A DNA stretch of 15,261 nucleotides from CAZWHE01 sp964633825 (GTDB lineage: Bacteria; Planctomycetota; B15-G4; CAYZWU01): contig CAZWHE010000101.1 of assembly GCA_964633825.1 (NCBI GenBank), positions 1-15,261 on the forward strand. The letters are read 5' to 3'. Below the pieces are notes generated by a model. That model worked only from the letters and a program-made list of their open reading frames with translations. It did not search any database and was not told the DNA's origin. The position numbers were made by a program, and so were the translations under genes. Positions 7,381 through 14,117 of the stretch are shown one piece after another; the stretch's first letter is position 1, and each line of letters starts with the position of its first letter.

Positions 7381-8955
7381 ATGACAAGATGTCGTCTGCG
7401 CGAATTCATTTCCCGAAATCTCTCCCGAGTCATGACTGTTTGCATCTTTATTGTTATCGGCGCAAATCACAACGGTCTCGCTCAGGCCGATAAACGATAT
7501 ACAGCCCAAACCGGTACATCGAAAGCGGGCGCGGCACTGGCGCCTATGCTGATCGATCACACCCCCCGTATTCCCCTGCATGGCAGAGGCGGGATTCCTC
7601 TGAATGTTCCCGAACAGCTGTCGGATTCGACCCAAAGCTCCTACGTGCCCTACAACCAGGGAGGAGGATCGTTCCATTACAAACAAGCGCCGATTCTTTT
7701 CCCCAAGCTGGAAACCGGGTTCGAGGCGATACACGACACGGGATGGGCTCCGGCCGACCCCGTCGGCGCCTGCGGCATCGATCATGTCGGTGTCCTGGTC
7801 AACATGTCGTGCGCTTTCTTTACGAAAGACGGCACCGAGGGCCTGTCCTCGACACTTTACGATTGGTTCGATCCCGTGATGCCTTCTTATTACTTCGGCC
7901 CTTTCGATCCCAAGATCATCTACGACCATCACAGCGACAGATGGGTCATGCTGGGGCTTGCCTACGATAGCTATCTCAGTAAAGCTTGGTACTGCGTCTC
8001 GGCTTCCCAGACATCCGACCCCGCCGGTGACTGGTGGCTCTACGCTCTCGACGCATCGGAGGGACGCACGAACTGGCCCGACTATCCGGGGCTCGGTTTC
8101 GACGACAGAGCGATTTATATTACTTCAAATCAGTGGACCTTCGGCGGGGTTCAATTCGATTATGCCATGATCCGCGTCATCAGGAAAACCGAGCTCTACA
8201 GCGGGTCCCCCCTGCTCTACCTCGATTTCACTGGGATGACCGATCCGGACGGCGAGACGTCCTACACGATCAAGCCCGCCCACACCTTCGGCACACCCGG
8301 AAAACAGTACCTGGTGAACACGAAATGGGATGAAGGAGACCACGTTGTTCTGTGGCACATCGAAGATCCCGCATCGGGACTGCCCGTCCTGGTGCAGGAC
8401 GGTGAGGTCCCTGTCCGAGGCTATGAACTGCCGCCCGATGCGGAACAGCTCGGCTCTTCCTCGCTGATCGAGACGAACTCGTGCATCACCCAGGACTGTC
8501 AATACCGGGAGGGGTATCTCTATACGGTTTTTACCGAAGGCTGGACCTGGACCTCGGGCTTGTACTCCGCCATCCGCCTTCTCAAGATCGATGTGGATAA
8601 TCTCGAACCCAAGATCGATTTCACGTTCGGAAAGGACGATCACTACTATTATTATCCCGCCGTATACACCGCGCCCGGGGGAAGGATCGCCATGGTGTAC
8701 AACCGTTCGAGCAGATCGGAACATGTGGGAATGTGGTACACGGGGAACTGCGCGATCCTCCCGCGCGAGGGCTCGATCAAGGAGGGAGAATCCGACTACA
8801 GCTATTCCGGCCTCTGCCGCTGGGGCGACTACAACGGCATCGCCGCGGATCCCGCGGATCCATACAAGATCTGGATGTTCAGCATGTACCCGGTGGCCCC
8901 CACCCTCTGGAGAACATATGTGGGCGGTGTCAGGATTCCGACTTTCTCGGACTGA
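7381..8955 (+). CDS. Secreted protein of unknown function, probable beta-propeller
   Basis: A strong AGGAGG lies upstream of the ATG. The 524-residue product has an N-terminal basic stretch and hydrophobic segment (VMTVCIFIVIGANHNGLAQA), read as a signal peptide. The body is rich in Trp, Tyr and Asp with repeated blade-like strands: DPKIIYDHHSDRWVMLGLAYD, WPDYPGLGFDDRAIYITSNQW, AIRLLKIDVDN, and near the C-terminus RWGDYNGIAADPADPYKIWMF. The (R)WGDY-x-GIA-x-DP motif is frequent in exported BNR/sialidase-like or uncharacterised beta-propellers; I do not see a full set of sialidase Arg residues, so no enzyme activity is claimed. Internal Cys residues (ACGID, MSCAF, TNSCITQDCQY, GLCRW) suggest disulfides outside the cytoplasm. 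Its TGA abuts the stop of the convergent gene on the other strand. Confidence 0.8.
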   Translation: MTRCRLREFISRNLSRVMTVCIFIVIGANHNGLAQADKRYTAQTGTSKAGAALAPMLIDHTPRIPLHGRGGIPLNVPEQLSDSTQSSYVPYNQGGGSFHYKQAPILFPKLETGFEAIHDTGWAPADPVGACGIDHVGVLVNMSCAFFTKDGTEGLSSTLYDWFDPVMPSYYFGPFDPKIIYDHHSDRWVMLGLAYDSYLSKAWYCVSASQTSDPAGDWWLYALDASEGRTNWPDYPGLGFDDRAIYITSNQWTFGGVQFDYAMIRVIRKTELYSGSPLLYLDFTGMTDPDGETSYTIKPAHTFGTPGKQYLVNTKWDEGDHVVLWHIEDPASGLPVLVQDGEVPVRGYELPPDAEQLGSSSLIETNSCITQDCQYREGYLYTVFTEGWTWTSGLYSAIRLLKIDVDNLEPKIDFTFGKDDHYYYYPAVYTAPGGRIAMVYNRSSRSEHVGMWYTGNCAILPREGSIKEGESDYSYSGLCRWGDYNGIAADPADPYKIWMFSMYPVAPTLWRTYVGGVRIPTFSD

Positions 8956-9423
8956 TCAGCTCGGCTCGATCGGTATATTCATCACGATGGCCTGAAGCTT
9001 CTTCATGGTCTCGATGTACCGCCTGAAGTAGATCTGGGATATCTGCGATTGAATGAGATATCCCATGTTCGGTTCGGCGTCCATCAATTCCTTCAACACG
9101 GAAGCGCTGATCCGAAGAAGATCGGTGTCTTCCGTGCACTGGGCCGTGAGGTTATAGGAATCGAATGCAAAGGAGACGCAGGAACCGAACATCGCTCCTG
9201 TGTCGAGCTGATCGATGAAAACCTTGACACCTTCTTTTCCCGGCATACGCAGGGTGACCTGACCCTTCAGAACGACATAGAAATAGTCCGCTTTCGCTCC
9301 TCTGTGGTAGACGATGTCACCGGCTTTGTAGCCGGCGATTTCAGAGGCATCGCTGAGGGTGTGGACCTGATCGGGTCTCAGGTATTTGAAAACCTCTTTT
9401 TGTGTGAGACTGTCAATAGCCAT
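8956..9423 (-). CDS. Stand-alone cyclic-nucleotide-binding-like (CRP-type) domain protein
   Basis: A 155-residue product starts at an ATG with GGAGGG six nt upstream. Residues about 12-115 match the cNMP-binding beta-roll: FKYLRPDQVHTLSDASEIAGY, AGDIVYHRGAKADYFYVVLKG, VTLRMPGKEG, IDQLDTGAMFGSCVSF, then TDLLRISASVLKELM. There is no C-terminal helix-turn-helix; it ends in a helical tail (IYFRRYIETMKKLQAIVM), so it is not a CRP-like DNA-binding regulator by itself. The phosphate-binding cassette is degenerate: where cAMP binders have FGE-x-(A/S)L followed by R-A, this has FGSCVSFAFDSYNLTAQ, lacking both the Glu and the Arg. It may bind another ligand or act as a protein-protein module. No signal peptide, so cytoplasmic. 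It converges on the 7381-8955 gene with no intergenic base. Confidence 0.87.
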   Translation of the reverse strand: MAIDSLTQKEVFKYLRPDQVHTLSDASEIAGYKAGDIVYHRGAKADYFYVVLKGQVTLRMPGKEGVKVFIDQLDTGAMFGSCVSFAFDSYNLTAQCTEDTDLLRISASVLKELMDAEPNMGYLIQSQISQIYFRRYIETMKKLQAIVMNIPIEPS

Positions 9424-9636
9424 GGTTGCCCTCCACTAAAACGAACCTTTCGGAGTACCTTGACCATCCGCCCGAAACCCCGTCTTCGGGCAGAGAACAC
9501 AGCAGGCAATGTCCCTCATGGTGTGGATTCGGAGGTGTGCGTCCGCCGGGGACAAAAGAGTTTACCATATATTGAGTCGGATGGGTTCTAAAAAGTATGA
9601 CAGGCGCCCATTCCGGGACAGAAGGCCGCAATGCTG

Positions 9637-9665
9637 TGGTTAAACGAAATAAATTAATTTATAAT
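9637..9665 (+). promoter_or_regulatory. Candidate promoter for the deiminase gene
   Basis: A perfect TATAAT at 9660-9665 sits in a short AT-rich patch 42 nt before the ATG at 9708. The best -35 at 17-bp spacing (9637-9642, TGGTTA) is poor, so either an extended or non-sigma70 promoter is used or the match is chance. The rest of the 284-bp divergent spacer 9424-9707 holds no supported gene; CCCG-TCTT-CGGG near 9479-9491 is a small hairpin of unknown meaning. Confidence 0.35.
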
Positions 9666-9707
9666 GAATTGAGCTCATATTATTTCATCTCCCCGGAGGC
9701 ACGGCTT

Positions 9708-12377
9708 ATGAGATCGACTGCGATGATTCTTTTCATTGCCATGATTTTCTCTGCTTTTCCGGAAAGAGCTTCCGGTCAGGTGCAGCGAAAGGCCCCTTCT
9801 GGGCCGGAGAGAAGGGCTGCTTCGACGCTTCCTCTCCCCGCCCCGCTCGGGTCTCCTCCTCCGGGACCGGTGCGCTGCAGCGCCGAATGGGAGGAGTCCG
9901 AGGGAGTGATCACCCTGTGGGCAAACAACGACCTCATCGACAAGCTCCAGCAGGACACCCTGGTCTACATCCCCGTTGACGACATTTCCCAGAAGAACTG
10001 GTGGACCGGCTATCTAGGCAGCCACGGCATACCTCTCGACAACATCCGTTTTCTCTTCATCGAGACGAACACGGTCTGGACGCGGGATTACGGGCCGTGG
10101 TTCATCTGGGACGGAAACAACGACATGGGCATCGTCGATTACATCGCCCATCCCCAGAGCACCTACGGCAGCGACGACAATCTCTTTCCCTATAACTTCT
10201 CCCAAATGTTCGGCATCAACTACTACGACACGGGCATCTATCACGTGGGCGGAAACTGGTTTCCCGCCGGATCGGGCCGGGCTTTCTCCACGACGCGGGT
10301 CTACACGCAGAATCCCTTCGTGTCCAAGCAGGATATCGACCTGATCCACAAGGATTACCTCGGCGTCGATCATTACAACACGACCCACGTGGCTCCCTGG
10401 ACCATCGAGCACCACGACTGCTGGGGAAAGCCCTGCGGACCCGACACATTGATCGTCGTCAGTTATGAAGAGGATTCCGAGTACTACGCGTACGCCGAAA
10501 CCATGTACGAGCTCATCTCCACCCTGGAGAGTCCCTGGCAAAGACCCTACAAGATTCTTCGCCTGCCCATGTTCAAGATGGGAACGGGATGGAACGAGTA
10601 CAAGCCCTATATGAACTCCCTCGTTTCCAACAAGAGTGTCTACGTGCCGATCACGGGCTCGCCCGACGATCAGGTCGCCCTGGGTGTTTTTCAGGACGCT
10701 TTTCCGGGACACAAGATCGTGGGCGTGGATCACATGGGATGCGGATTCAACGACGCCCTCCACTGCCGCACCCGGAACTTCGTGAAGCGCGATGCCATCC
10801 GCATCTATCCCATGCCGCCGGGCGACACGGAGAGCACATCGTCGGGATACACGGTGACGGCCGAGGTGGTTCCGCCCAAGGGCTCTGCGCTTTCAACAGG
10901 GTATCCCAAGGTCCATTGGACAGCAACGGGCGGACCGCCCTACAGCGAGATCGTCATGACCTCTGCGGGAGGCGCCGACTATACGGCGGAAATTCCGGCA
11001 CAACCTCTGGACAGGGAGGTTTCGATCTGTATCGAAGCCCGGGACGACGGCGGGCGCTCGGCCGTCTACCCCTTGGTCGCACCTCAGGGGATGATGTCTT
11101 TCAGAGTGCGCCGTGACACCGAAGCGCCCGTCATCTCGCGCTTTGCGCCTTTGCGGAGCGCCTTTGCCGGCGCCTGGCCCCGGGGAATCCGCCTGCTCTG
11201 CAAGGACGACATGACCAACCCCGAGGTCAAGGTGAAGTATGCCGTCAACGGAATACCCCAGAGCGATATCACACTTGTCCGGGAGAGTATGTGCTATTGG
11301 TACAGCGGTCTCTTCGGCGGAAGCGTGTCCCCCGGCGACGTGCTGACCTATCGCGTGGTCTCAACGGACAACTCTTCCCAGCCCAACATCGCCCTCCACC
11401 CTTTGATGGGAGAGATCTGCTGCCCCATCGCAGACTCGGGCGGCGTGGGCGTTGTGGAGCTGAGCACAAGACCCGATTCGTCGCCGTTTATCGCGAAAAC
11501 CCTGAGCGAGCTGGGCATACCGTACTCGCTCTATTCCTCTTGGCCTGCGGACTGGAACCGGCACGATGCCTGGTTCATCTGCCTCGGCGTTTTCGTGGAT
11601 CGCCACGCTCTCTCCAACCAGGAAGCCAATGATCTCGTCAACGCCCTTCAAGGGGGTGCGAGCGTTTACATGGAATCGAGCGACGCCTGGTGCTTCGATC
11701 CGGAGAGGTCGGTTTACAAATCAGCCTTCGGCGTCCTCGAGATCTCCGACGGCGGAGACATCTACGGCGGCGTGGAAGGCCTTTCCCAATCACTGGCCGA
11801 CGGACTCACACTCGATTATCGTGGCGAGAGCGCCTGGATGGACGAGATCGGAGCCGTATCGCCCGCTCGACTCCTTTTCAAAACCGAATCGGACAGCAAG
11901 GGCCGCGCCGTTCAATACGATGCCGGAGCTTATAAAACCATTGCCGGCTCATTCCCCCTCGGAGGTTTTCGCGACAGCGCCTGGCCTGATACGAAAAAAG
12001 AGATCCTCATCCGCATCCTCGAATACCTGGGTCTTGACGAGATCCGGTTGTATGCCACGGGAGAAGCGAAGAGCGGCGCGACCGTCACCATCCGCTTGGA
12101 AGGGGATTATGGAGACAGGTATTTCATGCTCGCTTCACCGGCGGAGGATTTTTCGGATCAGCCGGGCTACGGCGTCCTGCGCCTCGACATGAACAATCTG
12201 CATATCCTCGACCAGGGCTCGATCCCGCCGTCAGGTTTCGTCGAGGTCGACCTGCTCATTCCTTCCGGCGATAGCTACATCGGTCTGGAGATCCACCTCC
12301 AGGCCGTGACCGGGCCGCAGATCAAGCCCTTCCAGGCGAGCCTCACGAACCGGGACATTCTGACCATCACGAAATAG
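9708..12377 (+). CDS. Secreted peptidylarginine/agmatine deiminase-family protein with long C-terminal extension
   Basis: I chose ATG 9708 because GGAGG lies eight nt upstream and a signal peptide follows at once (TAMILFIAMIFSAFPERASGQ); the frame extends further upstream without a ribosome site. The 889-residue product has the deiminase fold at about residues 55-365: WTRDYGPWFIWDGN (Asp127), GGNWFPAGSGRAFST, HHDCWGKP (His235/Asp237) and DALHCRTRNF (nucleophile Cys353). This order and spacing closely follow the Porphyromonas gingivalis peptidylarginine deiminase (from memory Asp130, His236, Asp238, Cys351) and bacterial agmatine deiminases. The reaction converts a guanidino group to a ureido group plus ammonia. 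Export favours a protein or peptide substrate over agmatine. Residues about 380-500 look like Ig/Fn3 strands; 560-720 contain an alpha/beta-like segment (ELGIPYSLYSSWPADW then DAWFICLGVF). The end is another beta-sandwich. A strong terminator follows. Confidence 0.9.
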   Translation: MRSTAMILFIAMIFSAFPERASGQVQRKAPSGPERRAASTLPLPAPLGSPPPGPVRCSAEWEESEGVITLWANNDLIDKLQQDTLVYIPVDDISQKNWWTGYLGSHGIPLDNIRFLFIETNTVWTRDYGPWFIWDGNNDMGIVDYIAHPQSTYGSDDNLFPYNFSQMFGINYYDTGIYHVGGNWFPAGSGRAFSTTRVYTQNPFVSKQDIDLIHKDYLGVDHYNTTHVAPWTIEHHDCWGKPCGPDTLIVVSYEEDSEYYAYAETMYELISTLESPWQRPYKILRLPMFKMGTGWNEYKPYMNSLVSNKSVYVPITGSPDDQVALGVFQDAFPGHKIVGVDHMGCGFNDALHCRTRNFVKRDAIRIYPMPPGDTESTSSGYTVTAEVVPPKGSALSTGYPKVHWTATGGPPYSEIVMTSAGGADYTAEIPAQPLDREVSICIEARDDGGRSAVYPLVAPQGMMSFRVRRDTEAPVISRFAPLRSAFAGAWPRGIRLLCKDDMTNPEVKVKYAVNGIPQSDITLVRESMCYWYSGLFGGSVSPGDVLTYRVVSTDNSSQPNIALHPLMGEICCPIADSGGVGVVELSTRPDSSPFIAKTLSELGIPYSLYSSWPADWNRHDAWFICLGVFVDRHALSNQEANDLVNALQGGASVYMESSDAWCFDPERSVYKSAFGVLEISDGGDIYGGVEGLSQSLADGLTLDYRGESAWMDEIGAVSPARLLFKTESDSKGRAVQYDAGAYKTIAGSFPLGGFRDSAWPDTKKEILIRILEYLGLDEIRLYATGEAKSGATVTIRLEGDYGDRYFMLASPAEDFSDQPGYGVLRLDMNNLHILDQGSIPPSGFVEVDLLIPSGDSYIGLEIHLQAVTGPQIKPFQASLTNRDILTITK

Positions 12378-12423
12378 CGGCACGGGAACCGGTACCGATC
12401 GACATGGACGGTCTCAATAAATA

Positions 12424-12458
12424 AACCGGGGGCGGGAGTCGACCTCCCGTCCCCGGTT
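12424..12458. terminator. Strong bidirectional intrinsic terminator between convergent genes
   Basis: AACCGGGG (12424-12431) pairs with CCCCGGTT (12451-12458); inside this a G-T pair and CGGGAG/CTCCCG continue the stem around a TCGAC loop, giving 15 pairs. GATTTTC follows on the plus strand and TTTATTTATT on the minus strand, so it can stop both the deiminase transcript and that of the 12511-13554 gene. Confidence 0.85.
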
Positions 12459-12470
12459 GATTTTCAGGAA

Positions 12471-12494
12471 TGCCCGGATCAATCCGCCCGGGCA
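12471..12494. terminator. Second inverted repeat between the convergent genes
   Basis: TGCCCGG at 12471-12477 pairs with CCGGGCA at 12488-12494 around a 10-nt loop, with GTCTTTT just beyond on the plus strand. It lies between the main terminator and the stop codon of the minus-strand gene and may be a backup or a stabilising 3' structure. Confidence 0.4.
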
Positions 12495-12510
12495 GTCTTT
12501 TCGATGTTCG

Positions 12511-13554
12511 CTACAAGACCGACGTGGCCACTACGTTCGACGCCAGACCCATCTGGCATGCCTGGAGCCATGCGGGGCCGGTATAACCGGTAGGGCAGGT
12601 GACGCTCCAGATCGTTGTTCCCGAACCGTCCGACGGCTTGGCGAAACCAAGAGTCGGGTTGGCAATGCCGAGGGTGATGCCGAGCTGGGGAACGTAAACG
12701 CTTCCCGTGCCGGTCACGCTGTAGACCAGGTAGGTCATGGTGTTGGCCGTACCGTTTGTCACGGTGAAGGTGACGTTTTGTCCGCCGATGATCGGTGTGG
12801 GGGAAACGGCCAGGTTGTAACCACCGCCGCCGTTCACTTCCCAGTTGTCGAATTGAGGGCTGTTGTAGGTTCCGATGCCGAAGCCTGTGCCGAGACCGGC
12901 AATACCGAGCACACCGGAGCATGTGAAGGACTCGTCCACCGTACCGTCGAAATCGCGGTCGATGTCAAGGTTCGCCACATCGCCGCCGCCCGTGAAGTAG
13001 ACGAACATCCGGCCGGAAGGCGTCTTGACGGCCAGGTCATAGTAATACGATGGCGAGTAACCAGACCAGGGTCCGCCGTTGTTGCCGCTGTAGAAAAAGA
13101 CACGGTCGTAGAGACCGTCGGAATCATTGTCCTGGACCTTGATGAAGATGTTGGTCGAGCTGGAAGCCAAGCCGGAGACCAGGGCGACATAGACGAGGTT
13201 CGAGCCGCTGTGCTTGGGCAGAAAATCAATGGCCTGGACATGAGCATCGTAAGCGGCGCTGGCCGAGGTGTGCTCCATCAAGCTCATGCCGCTCGCAATA
13301 CCATACCCCATATTGGCTGAGATACCGATATCACCAGACATCTCGTTCCAGTCCGCACCCATGTTCGTTCCGCTGGCACGGTTGAAATCATCGGACCAAC
13401 TGCGTGATCCGCTCGGCGGGATCGGTGGGCCCGGGATATCGACCTTGTTGAAGCCACCTGGAGGCAGGGAATTGTCGATGTTTTGACTCATTCCGGCAGG
13501 CGCCAAGCAGAGAAGAAGAGCAATGGACAAGATGGATAATGCTGTGGATTTCAT
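12511..13554 (-). CDS. Secreted two-domain protein: lectin/LamG-like domain plus C-terminal beta-sandwich, function unknown
   Basis: The start at 13554 has GGAGG five nt upstream and gives an immediate signal peptide (STALSILSIALLLCLAPAGMSQ); an ATG 11 codons earlier is in frame but overlaps a hairpin and adds a charged tail before the signal peptide. The 347-residue product has a first domain from about 45 to 250. It opens with SWSDDFNRASGTNMGADWNE and closes with NSPQFDNWEVNGGGG, the DDF...W and FDN(W) signature of concanavalin/LamG-like carbohydrate-binding sandwiches. It also has Asp-rich loops (QDNDSDGLYDR, DIDRDFDGTVDES) that look like calcium sites. The last 95 residues (LAVSPTPIIGGQNVTFTVTN then GSVYVPQLGITLGIANP and SNVVATSVL) form a repeated C-terminal domain common in exported proteins of environmental bacteria. 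No catalytic motif. Convergent with the deiminase gene. Confidence 0.85.
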   Translation of the reverse strand: MKSTALSILSIALLLCLAPAGMSQNIDNSLPPGGFNKVDIPGPPIPPSGSRSWSDDFNRASGTNMGADWNEMSGDIGISANMGYGIASGMSLMEHTSASAAYDAHVQAIDFLPKHSGSNLVYVALVSGLASSSTNIFIKVQDNDSDGLYDRVFFYSGNNGGPWSGYSPSYYYDLAVKTPSGRMFVYFTGGGDVANLDIDRDFDGTVDESFTCSGVLGIAGLGTGFGIGTYNSPQFDNWEVNGGGGYNLAVSPTPIIGGQNVTFTVTNGTANTMTYLVYSVTGTGSVYVPQLGITLGIANPTLGFAKPSDGSGTTIWSVTCPTGYTGPAWLQACQMGLASNVVATSVL

Positions 13555-13571
13555 GAGGTCCTCCCATTCAA

Positions 13572-13604
13572 AAAGAAAAAATGTCATTCCGGCTTTTGCC
13601 GGAA
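13572..13604 (-). promoter_or_regulatory. Terminator-like hairpin in the leader of the 12511-13554 gene
   Basis: On the minus strand TTCCGGC-AAAA-GCCGGAA (13604-13587) is a perfect 7-bp stem followed after four nt by a T-rich run (13583-13572, T6-C-T5). It lies just upstream of the GGAGG of the gene, so it looks like a leader terminator or attenuator rather than the end of another gene. Confidence 0.45.
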
Positions 13605-13648
13605 AACCCGAAACAAAGGAAAACTTTTATTTGATAACACGTACGATA

Positions 13649-13667
13649 GGTATTTATTAATAATACC
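13649..13667. repeat. 19-bp inverted repeat, candidate operator
   Basis: GGTATT-N7-AATACC with an AT-only spacer, about 95 bp before the minus-strand start codon. Size and position fit a dimeric regulator site; the regulator is unknown. Confidence 0.35.
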
Positions 13668-13842
13668 AAATTGAAATGAATTACGGAAACAAGTTTATTT
13701 CATTAATTATACTTTTATGACTCACCTTGGGAGGGCAGCTTCCTTCAAACATTCGTATGAAACAACTGATGCAGTTCCATTTGAACTCCCCTATCCCGCA
13801 GATCCGCCGGCGTCGGCAATAACTCATTATTCAGCAATTCAT

Positions 13843-13856
13843 TACATTGCAATGTA
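13843..13856. repeat. 14-bp perfect palindrome TACATTGCAATGTA, candidate operator
   Basis: TACATTG/CAATGTA is an exact inverted repeat with no spacer, centred 56 bp before a candidate -35 element of the gingipain-like gene. That placement fits an activator or upstream regulator site; I do not recognise the cognate protein. Confidence 0.4.
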
Positions 13857-13874
13857 TTGATGTAAACGAATTGC

Positions 13875-13906
13875 CCGAAGGGCGGCTCGCAAAGCGCTTC
13901 GGTTTT
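13875..13906 (+). terminator. Terminator-like stem in the intergenic region
   Basis: CCGAAG (13875-13880) pairs with CTTCGG (13897-13902), with a GC/GC pair inside, followed directly by TTTTG. It could end a short untranslated transcript started upstream in the spacer; no such RNA can be identified. Confidence 0.3.
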
Positions 13907-13911
13907 GTCGT

Positions 13912-13939
13912 TTGAATTAAAAGCTTCTTATATTATATT
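13912..13939 (+). promoter_or_regulatory. Candidate promoter for the gingipain-like gene
   Basis: TTGAAT at 13912-13917, 16 nt, then TATATT at 13934-13939: four and five matches to the sigma70 hexamers. The implied leader is about 170 nt long and includes a small GAAGC-CGC-GCTTC hairpin near 14074-14086. Confidence 0.4.
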
Positions 13940-14117
13940 GTTCTCTGGAAACCATATTGAGGCACCCCTTCGATACCGGGCCCATAAATGTGGTTTCACC
14001 AATTCATCTTCTCTCAGTCCTAAAGCCTTTGCTTGATGAATAGATAATGGAATCATCCGGTTTCAATTCCCCTGAAGCCGCGCTTCAACTTTAATTCCAT
14101 TGAGAGGAGGAACAACC

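Larger units (their letters stand above)
13555..14117. other. 563-bp AT-rich divergent intergenic region, no supported gene
   Basis: It separates the start of the minus-strand gene (13554) from the start of the gingipain-like gene (14118). No open frame with a ribosome site and recognisable product is present. It holds a leader hairpin, a 19-bp inverted repeat, a 14-bp perfect palindrome, a terminator-like stem and a candidate plus-strand promoter, each listed separately. The stretch 13700-13840 shows nothing I can name. Confidence 0.7.

Noticed and set aside
9413..9707. Small genes in the spacer between the cNMP-like and deiminase genes
   Set aside because: Open frames there lack ribosome sites and recognisable sequence; the upstream extension of the deiminase frame is charged and precedes the real signal peptide.
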